7,028 nt of DNA from Deltaproteobacteria bacterium (GTDB taxonomy: Bacteria; Bdellovibrionota_C; UBA2361; JAAYZI01), in the NCBI GenBank assembly GCA_012514925.1, contig JAAYZI010000045.1, positions 1-7,028 on the forward strand, given 5' to 3'. Positions 1 to 6,089 of this stretch are shown piece by piece (positions within the stretch are counted from its first letter, which is position 1; each line of letters begins with the position of its first letter). Both the position numbers and the translations under genes were made by a program. The notes beneath the pieces were generated by a model. That model was not told where the DNA came from and did not search any database. It worked only from the letters and a program-made list of their open reading frames with translations.

Positions 1-190
1 ATTCCTTCCGGAGATCTTCAAAATAGCTTTGAGCCGCCTGGCCGATTGCTTTTTTGCCTGCGGGACTAGCGGCGAACTTTTCAAAGGCTTTTGAAAAATC
101 CTCAGAGTTGATCTCAGCATTCGCTAACGATGCTCCGCAAACCCAAACGGATAAGGATATAATTGCAACGAACGATGTAATCTTGTTCAT
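1..190 (-). CDS. Exported protein of unknown function, N-terminus only (runs off the left edge)
   Basis: The open frame starts at the ATG at 190-188 and continues past base 1, so only the first 63 residues are visible. An AGGA lies 9 bases upstream of the start, a good ribosome binding site. Residues 1-25 form a classical signal peptide: a short N-terminus with one Lys, a hydrophobic stretch (about 5-20) and a likely signal peptidase I site after Ala-Asn-Ala at 23-25. The visible mature part (from EINSEDFSKAF) looks like an amphipathic helix rich in Lys, Ala and Glu, without catalytic motifs. A periplasmic or secreted location is likely. The function cannot be told because the main body is outside the window. 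The gene is separated from yaeQ by about 208 bases and probably has its own promoter. Confidence 0.8.
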   Translation of the reverse strand, partial: MNKITSFVAIISLSVWVCGASLANAEINSEDFSKAFEKFAASPAGKKAIGQAAQSYFEDLRKE

Positions 191-277
191 AAAAGGCATC
201 CTGTTTTACAAGTAATAAAAACGCGGCATCTGAACCGTGCTGGTTAATTGACAGTCCGGGGAAGGGCACCTAACCCT

Positions 278-303
278 ACCGTACTAAAAGACCGTACCAA
301 AAG
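278..303. repeat. Tandem 13-bp direct repeat in the intergenic region
   Basis: ACCGTACTAAAAG (278-290) is followed directly by ACCGTACCAAAAG (291-303), 12 of 13 bases identical. The pair is framed by CTAAC (270-274) and GTTAG (303-307), which are inverted with respect to each other. It sits about 90 bases upstream of the exported-protein start at 190 and within the 191-398 gap, which holds nothing else clear. Two head-to-tail copies could be a binding site for a regulator of the exported-protein gene, but that is a guess from position. Confidence 0.5.
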
Positions 304-398
304 TTAGTAACAGAAATCTCGTCTCCGCACAAACCATCGAATCTATGTCTTGGTGACTATCAGCAGCTAGGTAGCAGTCAACCCCCAAATCGCATTAT

Positions 399-983
399 TT
401 ACAAGACGTTAAAAGGGGGCAAATGCAGTGGAGCGTGCCGCTTTAAATCGATCATCACCAGCTTGGTCTGTAGCTCCTGGTGCGCGCTGGTAAGGTAGAC
501 CAGATCATCAATGAAAGTAATCTGCCAATTGGAGGCAGACTTAAGATGAGGCGCCAACTGGTCCAAAAAAGCCCCGTCGATAAGGTGACAGGTTAAGGTT
601 TCCACGCCGTTAATTTTGCCGCGTTGTAAATACAGCGCCTCCACCTGCGCTGGCTCATAGAAGTACAGTATGTGTCGGGCCTGAGGTTGCTGACGCAAGC
701 TTTTTTGTAGCTTCTTGCGGTTCACCTCTCCGACTTGGATCCAAAGCTGGACGGTGCCGAGTGCGTCTCTTTTCCAGAGGGTTGGCTCTTCGTCGGCAAA
801 TAGACCACGGCTGAAAGATAAGCCGCTTTCGTAGCAGTGCGCGAAGGCCAGCACACGCGCTAATAGGTGTGGAACGCTCTCGTGCGGGTGCTTGGGGGTT
901 TTGACTCTGGTTTTTTGATAGAGCCCACGCTCAGTATCAGAAATGTCCAGGTTGAAGCTATAAAATCCATCTACAAATGTCAC
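399..983 (-). CDS. yaeQ: YaeQ family protein (PD-(D/E)XK nuclease-like fold)
   Basis: This 194-residue protein matches the YaeQ family in length and along its whole course. The conserved block FSRGLFADEEPTLW (57-70) corresponds to the family's F-T-R-G-L-x-A-D-D-E-P-x-x-W, followed by the LWIQVG strand (80-85) and the LYFYE strand (106-110). YaeQ proteins have a variant PD-(D/E)XK nuclease fold; a cellular role is not firmly known, beyond an old report of suppressing loss of the elongation factor RfaH. In the E. coli protein, as I recall it, the central strand reads D-L-W-I-E-L-G; here both acidic residues are Gln (Q79, Q83), so nuclease-type metal binding may be lost. The start is a GTG at 983-981 overlapping the stop of the upstream zinc-ribbon gene (GTGA), with AAGGA upstream inside that gene, which points to translational coupling. 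Confidence 0.88.
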   Translation of the reverse strand: MTFVDGFYSFNLDISDTERGLYQKTRVKTPKHPHESVPHLLARVLAFAHCYESGLSFSRGLFADEEPTLWKRDALGTVQLWIQVGEVNRKKLQKSLRQQPQARHILYFYEPAQVEALYLQRGKINGVETLTCHLIDGAFLDQLAPHLKSASNWQITFIDDLVYLTSAHQELQTKLVMIDLKRHAPLHLPPFNVL

Positions 984-1225
984 GGATGTCTATCCTTGGT
1001 AAATCGCACAGGAACCCAATTCTTTTGTCTGCAGGAGTCTGTCGGGCAAACAAAAGTCGGTTCGTTTAGGTTGGGCACTAAATTCCTAACAAAACGGGTA
1101 TGGCAGTTTCCACACACAATAATCACCCGAGTTGGAAAAACTTCAAAATACTCCGGTACAATCGCCCCTTTTTTGGCGGCTTTTTCTTGCCAGCGCGCGC
1201 GCTGTTGTGGGGAGGGGTCACTCAT
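980..1225 (-). CDS. Small zinc-ribbon-like protein of unknown function
   Basis: The protein has 81 residues and I do not recognise it as a named family. It has four cysteines in the pattern C38-x2-C41-x18-C60-x4-C65, each pair followed by short beta-like segments, as in a zinc ribbon. The first 25 residues are charged and helical (PQQRARWQEKAAKKG). No signal peptide or membrane segment is present, so it should be cytoplasmic. Its stop overlaps the GTG start of yaeQ by 4 bases, so the two are probably co-translated and may work together, for example on RNA or transcription complexes; that role is inference. The ATG at 1225-1223 has no clear Shine-Dalgarno, and a dispersed-repeat candidate lies only 15 bases upstream. 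A real gene is favoured by the paired cysteines and the exact overlap. Confidence 0.72.
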   Translation of the reverse strand: MSDPSPQQRARWQEKAAKKGAIVPEYFEVFPTRVIIVCGNCHTRFVRNLVPNLNEPTFVCPTDSCRQKNWVPVRFTKDRHP

Positions 1226-1239
1226 AATTAAAACGTAAA

Positions 1240-1257
1240 TAACCGTTCACGTTACGG
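1240..1257. repeat. Dispersed repeat candidate, copy 1 (TAACCGTTCACGT..ACGG)
   Basis: TAACCGTTCACGT (1240-1252) followed by TACGG is found again at 6835-6851, identical over 13 bases and then ACGG in both, with one extra T in this copy. CCGT and ACGG are inverted, so each copy can form a small hairpin. Both copies lie outside coding sequence. It resembles a REP-like extragenic element, but two copies in 7 kb are thin evidence. Confidence 0.45.
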
Positions 1258-1314
1258 CTCAGTTTAGGCGATATAATATGGGATTTTCAAGTCTGTCCTG
1301 ATAAATGGCGGTCG

Positions 1315-2058
1315 CTAAACCTTCTTGCCGTAGCGTTTAGTCAATTTTTTCCAGACGCGGTGGCTTGCGCCGGAATAGAATTTGCTGCTTAAGCAGGGTA
1401 GGGCTCGCCTCAGCACTTCGGACGGTATTTCCAATTCGGCAGCATCTGCAGGTTTGGAATCTTCTACTTTCTTTTCTAGGGTTGTGTAGTACTCATCTAG
1501 TACGCAGTGGTCGAATTCGGTTTGGTTCGTGACAAAATTAAGTGAGAGCTTGTGGCCATCCGGCTTACGTCCGCGGCGTACATTTTCCGCGGCTCTATCT
1601 ATTTCTCCTAAGGCCATTTTCATGGCGTGATCAACGTTTTGTACACGTCTCTTAATTTCACAGCTATGAAAATATTCCTGGAGCGCGTTCTTCAGGATGG
1701 TTTTGTCGTCGTGGGAGCAGGTTTTTGAAATAATGCACTGAAAACCCATATCCTTCAGGCTGGTGCGGTCAAAATCCGCGGGTAGTTGGTCGCGCACTTG
1801 AATGAAGATGCACTCTTGCTTGCGTTTGAGTGAGCTGACGTCACGAATGAACATTTCAGCCTCTTTGGGTGGGACTTTGTCGGAAACAAAGCAAAGATGG
1901 AACTCCCCTTCCAGGATAGCCTGCAAAGCGTTATGGGTCGTGTTGGTGAGATTAGTTTCTGTAAGTGAGATCTCTGGAAGCAGAGCTTCTGCTAAGTTCC
2001 GGTCGGCGCCGGAATTCTGGTCCACCATCAGTGCCCGCAATTGATCCAACATATCCAT
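1315..2058 (-). CDS. Pseudo-receiver (response-regulator-like) protein with an unrecognised C-terminal half
   Basis: Residues 7-130 of this 247-residue protein follow the alternating strand/helix plan of a CheY-like receiver. Strand 1 is LRALMVD with one acidic residue (D13). Strand 3 is HLCFVS followed by DKVPP, matching the D-x-x-M-P stretch of receivers. Strand 4 is CIFIQV, and strand 5 ends in IISK with the conserved Lys (K112). The usual phosphoacceptor Asp is replaced by Ser (S59, with D60 next to it), the usual second acidic residue after strand 1 is Gln, and the Thr/Ser of strand 4 is missing, so classical phosphorylation is unlikely. Residues 131-247 are charged and helical, with basic clusters (VRRGRK at 160-165; KKLTKRYGKK near the end), and match no output domain I know. 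It has no signal peptide. It is probably a cytoplasmic regulator acting through protein contacts. Starts at Met1 or Met3 are both possible. Confidence 0.65.
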   Translation of the reverse strand: MDMLDQLRALMVDQNSGADRNLAEALLPEISLTETNLTNTTHNALQAILEGEFHLCFVSDKVPPKEAEMFIRDVSSLKRKQECIFIQVRDQLPADFDRTSLKDMGFQCIISKTCSHDDKTILKNALQEYFHSCEIKRRVQNVDHAMKMALGEIDRAAENVRRGRKPDGHKLSLNFVTNQTEFDHCVLDEYYTTLEKKVEDSKPADAAELEIPSEVLRRALPCLSSKFYSGASHRVWKKLTKRYGKKV

Positions 2059-2129
2059 CTGCTCTGCGTCTAGTCAGTGGTAATGTCGGCTGTTTTTTGC
2101 CTGAGCTTAACCAGAAGTAATACCCATTT

Positions 2130-2158
2130 AATTCTGCAATTACAGAAAGTTAAGTCAA
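2130..2158 (-). promoter_or_regulatory. Possible sigma70-type promoter for the pseudo-receiver gene
   Basis: On the minus strand, TTGACT (2158-2153) is followed after 17 bases by AGAATT (2135-2130), about 70 bases upstream of the start at 2058. The -35 is good and the -10 weak. This is the best promoter-like pair in the 145-base gap between the pseudo-receiver gene and the dehydrogenase gene. Confidence 0.3.
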
Positions 2159-2203
2159 ATCCGCAGAGCAAGATTACAAGAGACAAGGCAGGAGCAACAA
2201 TTC

Positions 2204-3262
2204 TTACGCCACTGCGGCTGCCACCATATCTCCGATCTCACTGGTTGAAAAACCCATTTTCCCTGCTTCCAGTGATTGTAATTTTTCATTAACCAGATTA
2301 ATCACCGCCGCCTCGATGGCGCCAGCCGCTTCTGCTTCACCCAAATTTTCGAGCATCATGCCCATGGCGCAGATTGCGGCCAGCGGGTTGATTACGCCTT
2401 TGCCAGTATACTTAGGAGCGCTGCCGCCGATTGGCTCAAACATGGATAACCCTTGCGGATTGATGTTCCCTCCGGCTGCTATGCCCATGCCGCCCTGAAT
2501 CATTGCGCCCAAGTCAGTGATAATATCTCCGAACATGTTATCTGTGACGATTACATCGAACCACTCCGGATTTTTTACAAACCACATCGTAGTGGCATCG
2601 ACGTGCGCGTAATCAGTGGTGACGTCAGGATACTCCTTTGCCAGCGCCTCAAAAGTACGTTGCCACAGATCCCAGGCGAAAGTAAGCACATTGGTCTTGC
2701 CGCAAAGGGTGAGCTTCTTGTGTTTGTTCCGCCGCTGACAGTATTCAAAAGCATAGCGCAAGCAGCGCTCGACACCAGCGCGAGTGTTGTGGGAAATTTG
2801 GAGAGCTACTTCCTCCGGAGTATCTTTGTTTTGAAACTCACCTAAGCCCTTATAAAGCCCCTCTGAATTCTCACGTATCACGACGAAATCAATATCTTCG
2901 GGAGTTTTGTCTTTAAGCGGGCAAAAATCAGCGCGGTACAGCTTTACAGGCCTGAGATTGATGTACTGGTCCAAGCTAAAGCGCAGTTTAAGTAAGATAC
3001 CCTTCTCCAAAATTCCTGGCTTTACATTTGGATGGCCGATTGCTCCTAGTAAAATTGCCGAATGAACTTTGAGCCTCTCCAAATCAGCATCTGTGAGGGT
3101 TTCTCCGGTCTCCAGGTAACGATCTCCGCCCAGGTTAAACTGTTCGGTTCGGTATTTAAATCCAAATTTAGTGCTAACAACACTTAGTACCTTAAGCGCT
3201 TCATTAATTACCTCCGGTCCGGTTCCATCACCAGGAATGACCGCGATTGAATAGTCTCTCAT
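2204..3262 (-). CDS. 3-isopropylmalate dehydrogenase-like (leuB-like) isocitrate/isopropylmalate dehydrogenase family enzyme
   Basis: This 352-residue, full-length member of the decarboxylating beta-hydroxyacid dehydrogenase family begins with the IPGDGTGPEV motif (9-18). Substrate and metal residues are in place: R94, R104 (INLRP), R130 (VVIREN), Y137, K189, D222, D246 and D250 (the NMFGDIITD signature). The LLKLR segment (90-94) matches LeuB's leucines that hold the isopropyl group, favouring oxidation of 3-isopropylmalate to 2-oxoisocaproate in leucine synthesis. The cofactor loop reads EPIGGSAPKYTGKG (276-289), with K284-Y285 as in NADP-dependent isocitrate dehydrogenase rather than the Asp-Ile of NAD-dependent LeuB, so NADP use is possible. 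No leuA, leuC or leuD is near, so it could be a second copy or act on a related acid such as tartrate or homoisocitrate. GAGG 9-12 bases upstream supports the ATG at 3262. The protein has no signal peptide and should be cytoplasmic. Confidence 0.85.
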   Translation of the reverse strand: MRDYSIAVIPGDGTGPEVINEALKVLSVVSTKFGFKYRTEQFNLGGDRYLETGETLTDADLERLKVHSAILLGAIGHPNVKPGILEKGILLKLRFSLDQYINLRPVKLYRADFCPLKDKTPEDIDFVVIRENSEGLYKGLGEFQNKDTPEEVALQISHNTRAGVERCLRYAFEYCQRRNKHKKLTLCGKTNVLTFAWDLWQRTFEALAKEYPDVTTDYAHVDATTMWFVKNPEWFDVIVTDNMFGDIITDLGAMIQGGMGIAAGGNINPQGLSMFEPIGGSAPKYTGKGVINPLAAICAMGMMLENLGEAEAAGAIEAAVINLVNEKLQSLEAGKMGFSTSEIGDMVAAAVA

Positions 3263-3354
3263 GCTCAGATCCTCGTTAGTAGAAAATACCTATAAAACTA
3301 AGCTTGTACTCTAAGGCAGTGGCAGCGTTACGGTGAGGGCGTTGTATCATTTTT

Positions 3355-3948
3355 TTAACGGCACTTTTCATAGCGCTGCATTACATCCTTCCAATTGATC
3401 AACTGTGGGAAGGCCTCTATGTAAGCGGCGCGGTTGTTCTGATACTTTAAGTAGTAGGCGTGCTCCCAAACATCACAAACCAGCAAGGGTGTTACAAACC
3501 AAAGGGTTAAGTCCTGATGTTTTTCGACGGTCAAAATATCAAGTGTTTTGGTGCGGTGATTTGCGGCTAACAGTACCCAGCCCGAGCCTTCAACGGCGGC
3601 GCCAGCGGCTTTGAACTGAGCCATAAAGCGGTCGTATCCGCCGAAACGCTCCTCTATGCTTTTTAGTAGAGCTCCGTCTGGTTGCCCTCCGCAATTAGGA
3701 CCCATATTTTCCCAGTACAGGGAGTGCAGATAATGGCCAGCGCCGTGAAAAGCGAGTTCTCGTTCCCAGTGCTTGACCAGGGAGTAATCATTTTTGTTGC
3801 GAGCCTCCGCCAGCATACTTTCGGCTTTGTTGTATCCAGCCACATATGCGGCGTGGTGTTTACCGTGGTGGAGCCGCACGGTCTGTTCGTCGATATGTGG
3901 TTCGAGCGCGTTGTAGTCGTAGAGCAGTGCTGGAAGTTCGTGTGTCAT
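3355..3948 (-). CDS. Superoxide dismutase, Fe/Mn family (Mn-type residues)
   Basis: The protein turns superoxide into hydrogen peroxide and oxygen. It has 197 residues from the ATG at 3948-3946, chosen because AGGAGA lies 8 bases upstream and the protein then begins MTHELPALLYDYNALEPHID, exactly like family members; the open frame extends 16 codons further upstream but that part has no homology. Metal ligands are H27 (HHGKHH), H75 (HSLYW), D159 and H163 (DVWEHAYYLKYQN, the family signature). Gly71 before H72 and Gln145 in HQD are the Mn-type choices; Fe enzymes usually carry the active-site Gln in the other position. No signal peptide is present, so it is cytoplasmic. It is transcribed toward the dehydrogenase gene, 92 bases downstream, and may share its message. 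The segment GHYLHSLYWENMGPNCGG looks more like SODs of Gram-positive bacteria than E. coli SodA or SodB. Confidence 0.93.
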   Translation of the reverse strand: MTHELPALLYDYNALEPHIDEQTVRLHHGKHHAAYVAGYNKAESMLAEARNKNDYSLVKHWERELAFHGAGHYLHSLYWENMGPNCGGQPDGALLKSIEERFGGYDRFMAQFKAAGAAVEGSGWVLLAANHRTKTLDILTVEKHQDLTLWFVTPLLVCDVWEHAYYLKYQNNRAAYIEAFPQLINWKDVMQRYEKCR

Positions 3949-3956
3949 AAAAGAGT

Positions 3957-3962
3957 CTCCTA
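3957..3962 (-). promoter_or_regulatory. Ribosome binding site that fixes the SOD start
   Basis: On the minus strand the sequence AGGAGA is followed by 8 bases (CTCTTTT plus flank) and then the ATG at 3948. The longer in-frame start at 3996 has no comparable site, which supports the 197-residue product. Confidence 0.7.
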
Positions 3963-4012
3963 AACGTTTGGATTCGAATTGAGGGGAGCATAACACGCTA
4001 CGAGATTAGGAA

Positions 4013-4040
4013 AAAGCCGCTTTCGAGAACGGCGTTTTAT
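4013..4040. other. Small inverted repeat in the divergent intergenic region
   Basis: AAAAAGCCGCTTTCGAGAACGGCGTTTTATT can fold with GCCG pairing CGGC, flanked by A and T runs with one mismatch. It lies between the divergent SOD and polyserine genes, where a terminator would be unexpected. It could be part of a regulatory site or leader, or nothing. The whole gap 3949-4145 has no gene. Confidence 0.3.
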
Positions 4041-4050
4041 TAATGTAAGG

Positions 4051-4079
4051 TTTTAAAAGTTGCGGGTGTTATTTATGAT
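4051..4079 (+). promoter_or_regulatory. Possible promoter for the polyserine protein and mlaA
   Basis: TTTTAA (4051-4056) and TATGAT (4074-4079) are 17 bases apart and lie about 70 bases upstream of the start at 4146. The -10 matches consensus at 5 of 6 positions, while the -35 is poor. Confidence 0.3.
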
Positions 4080-4145
4080 TAGGTACGTTTTTTAGGTGAG
4101 TCGGAAAACCTGCTCCAACTGGGGCCGGATGGAGGCGAGTTAAAC

Positions 4146-5123
4146 ATGTCAAGAAGCGTTACAGTGACAGGAAGGTTCCTTTATGTGTTGGGGATTGTAG
4201 GTACGGCCCTGTTCTTAATGGGCAATGAAGCCTGTCGAAAGGATGTCGACTTTGCTTCGCAGTCGAATGCCACCCCCGATTCTGGCGATTCTGATGGATC
4301 TAGCAGTTCCAGCAAGTCCAGCAGTTCTAGCAGTACCAGCAGTTCCAGTGCCTCTAGTTCTTCCAGCTCTTCTAGTCAAAGTTCCTCAAGCGCTTCTTCC
4401 GAGTCTAGCTCTAGCTCCTCTAGTAGCGAGAGTTCTTCCTCAAGCGAGGATGACGCAGCTATCGCTGCCGGTATCCTAAGGTCTATGGATCGGCTCTCGG
4501 AAAGTGCTCAGAATGAAACCTCGGCTGACCGGGTGCGTGCACGCATCAGAAGGCAGGCCGTAGAGAGATCCATGGGTGCCGCTCGGCCGTATCAGAACTG
4601 GTTGGGCCGCCTTTACCTCGATCAGGAGGTGCCGGGTGTTTCTTTGGATAGCGATAATGATGGGTTCACCGACATGCTCGAGCGGGACGTAGGTTCCGAT
4701 CCCTTTGATGCAGCTTCGGTGCCGCCTCCTCCCCCTGCCAGTTTGGCGGCGCGTCTATCAGGGGTGGATGATGATCATGACGGCATTTGCAACCAGGATG
4801 AGATTCTTTTGGGCACAGATCCTAACTCGGCAGACTCTGATGGGGATGGGGTGTCCGACCTGGCGGAGATCTTATCGGGGTGGGACAAGAGTGACGATGG
4901 CGCGTGGAGGTTCGACTCTGACGGCGACGGGTTAAGCGATGAATTTGAGTCTGAAGTAGGAACCAACCCCGCCGAGGCAGACACCGACGGCGACGGCTTG
5001 CGTGATGATATCGAGTTTGCGCTAGGTTGCAATCCCCTCGATAATGACACCGACAAGGATGGGATCTTGGATGGGAAGGAGGTTTTGCTTGGATCAGATC
5101 CTAATTTCCCGGATGCGCTCTAA
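4146..5123 (+). CDS. Exported protein with polyserine linker and thrombospondin type 3-like calcium-binding repeats
   Basis: The 325-residue protein starts at an ATG with GGAGG 10 bases upstream. Residues 9-29 are hydrophobic and look like a signal peptide or N-terminal anchor ending just before C30; the residues before that Cys (Asn-Glu-Ala) do not make a normal lipobox. Residues 52-100 are a linker with 42 Ser out of 49. Residues 103-165 are a charged helical part of unknown kind. From 168 on there are six D-x-D-x-D-G-x-x-(D/N) loops, starting at 168, 208, 230, 257, 279 and 301, four of the steps being 22 or 27 residues; each is followed by E, a G-(S/T)-(D/N)-P turn or similar. This is the thrombospondin type 3 pattern, which binds calcium. 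A five-proline run separates loops 1 and 2. There is no enzyme domain. It probably sits at the envelope or outside the cell. mlaA follows after 47 bases, suggesting one message. Confidence 0.82.
   Translation: MSRSVTVTGRFLYVLGIVGTALFLMGNEACRKDVDFASQSNATPDSGDSDGSSSSSKSSSSSSTSSSSASSSSSSSSQSSSSASSESSSSSSSSESSSSSEDDAAIAAGILRSMDRLSESAQNETSADRVRARIRRQAVERSMGAARPYQNWLGRLYLDQEVPGVSLDSDNDGFTDMLERDVGSDPFDAASVPPPPPASLAARLSGVDDDHDGICNQDEILLGTDPNSADSDGDGVSDLAEILSGWDKSDDGAWRFDSDGDGLSDEFESEVGTNPAEADTDGDGLRDDIEFALGCNPLDNDTDKDGILDGKEVLLGSDPNFPDAL
4299..4445 (+). repeat. Polyserine linker coding segment
   Basis: These 49 codons encode 42 serines, broken by single Lys, Thr, Ala, Gln and Glu residues. The codons mix AGC, AGT, TCC, TCT and TCA without a regular DNA period, so the amino acid composition appears to be kept by selection and not by recent replication slippage. 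Such linkers are common in secreted proteins of Saccharophagus and related bacteria. Confidence 0.85.
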
Positions 5124-5161
5124 AGGCCGCGGTGCTTTATTTTTGATACCTTGCTTATTAT

Positions 5162-5165
5162 GGAG
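5162..5165 (+). promoter_or_regulatory. Ribosome binding site that decides the mlaA start
   Basis: GGAG at 5162-5165 stands 5 bases before the ATG at 5171. The alternative GTG at 5165 overlaps this site and would add only Met-Phe, so the ATG is preferred. Confidence 0.55.
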
Positions 5166-5170
5166 TGTTC

Positions 5171-6061
5171 ATGAAGACAGTTTTGATGCGGGGAGTGTGC
5201 GTGTTGGTGTTCTTGGTGTTGTGCGTTGAAAGGCCGGCGCAGGCTGAAGATGTGCAGCCGCGGAAAGCCCCCACAGAAAATACGGCACAGGAAAAGCAGA
5301 TTTACGATCCCATTCAGGGCATTAACCGCGGTATTTTTTGGTTTAATGATAAGTTGGATGTCTATTTAGCAGAGCCTGTGGCTCGCGGGTACGATGACGT
5401 CGTGCCAACGCGTGTTCAGCTTGGGATTGATAATTTTTTTAAGAATCTGCAATTCCCGGCGTTTTTTGTAAGCGACTTGGTGCAGCTTAAATTTAAGCAG
5501 GCGCTGAGTGATACAGGCCGTTTTTTGATAAATTCTACGGTCGGTTTGGGCGGCCTTATGGATATCGCGAAGGACGCTGGTCTAGAGCGTCACAAAGAGG
5601 ACTTCGGTGTGGCGCTGGCTTACTGGGGTGTGCCCTCTGGTCCGTACTTGATGCTTCCCATTTTAGGCCCGAGTAATCTGAGGGATGCGACTGGGCTACT
5701 TGTAGACTTGGTTTTGGATCCAGTTTTTTGGATAGCAAATTGGACTGATTTAAAACCGGGAGAGGAGGTCGCGTTGGCGATGGGTCTTAAGACGATTCAG
5801 TTTGTAAATACGCGTGCTGGTATGCTGGAGGCTATGGAGAGCGCTAAGGAGAGTTCCCTGGATTATTATTTGTTTGTGCAATCGGCATACGATCAGTACC
5901 GGGAAGGAATCGTGCGTCAGGCCCGTTCCGGCAAACAGGGTGGCGACAGCAGAGACAGTTTGTCTGACGGTGATCCTTTAGATGATGACTTGCTAGATGA
6001 TGATCTGCTAGATGATGAATTAACAGATGATGTCTTAAGCCCAGCGGAAGAAAGCCCTTAG
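5171..6061 (+). CDS. mlaA: MlaA/VacJ family outer-membrane lipid-asymmetry protein
   Basis: MlaA works at the outer membrane, removing misplaced phospholipids from the outer leaflet and handing them to the MlaC shuttle and the MlaFEDB transporter. This 296-residue protein has the family core from residue 45: YDPIQGINRGIFWFND (45-60), then EPVARGYDDVVP, the FFKNLQFP helix (89-96), GRFLINSTVGLGGLMDIA (116-133), and YWGVPSGPYLMLPILGPSNLRD (151-172). Residues 1-25 are a signal peptide with a likely cut after Ala-Gln-Ala. E. coli MlaA is a lipoprotein; here C18 is preceded by Leu-Val-Leu, a poor lipobox, so the mature protein may lack a lipid anchor. The end (268-287) carries a Leu-Asp-Asp pentapeptide repeat that the E. 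coli protein lacks. No other mla genes are in the window. It follows the calcium-repeat gene after 47 bases and ends before a probable terminator. Confidence 0.93.
   Translation: MKTVLMRGVCVLVFLVLCVERPAQAEDVQPRKAPTENTAQEKQIYDPIQGINRGIFWFNDKLDVYLAEPVARGYDDVVPTRVQLGIDNFFKNLQFPAFFVSDLVQLKFKQALSDTGRFLINSTVGLGGLMDIAKDAGLERHKEDFGVALAYWGVPSGPYLMLPILGPSNLRDATGLLVDLVLDPVFWIANWTDLKPGEEVALAMGLKTIQFVNTRAGMLEAMESAKESSLDYYLFVQSAYDQYREGIVRQARSGKQGGDSRDSLSDGDPLDDDLLDDDLLDDELTDDVLSPAEESP
5972..6031 (+). repeat. Four 15-bp tandem repeats encoding an acidic pentapeptide in MlaA
   Basis: Units at 5972-5986, 5987-6001, 6002-6016 and 6017-6031 encode DPLDD, DLLDD, DLLDD and ELTDD. Units 2 and 3 are nearly identical in DNA; units 1 and 4 have diverged. 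The repeat number could change by slippage without shifting the frame. Confidence 0.8.
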
Positions 6062-6089
6062 GTGTGGTGTTCAATATGACAGGCACCGT

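Noticed and set aside
248..253. Perfect TTGACA -35 box on the plus strand
   Set aside because: No acceptable -10 box lies 16-18 bases downstream (TAACCC), and the next plus-strand gene is far away; the nearby gene is on the minus strand.
3949..3996. N-terminal extension of the SOD by 16 residues from an upstream ATG
   Set aside because: The extension has no family similarity, and the AGGAGA site within it serves the ATG at 3948.
4225..4479. Overlapping open frames in and around the polyserine segment, on both strands
   Set aside because: They are by-products of the Ser-rich and Asp-rich codons of the 4146-5123 gene; they lack ribosome binding sites and sensible composition.
5122..5146. Terminator between the polyserine gene and mlaA (AAAGGC..GCTTT then ATTTTT)
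   Set aside because: The stem is only about 5 pairs with a bulge; the 47-base spacing and common strand fit read-through better.
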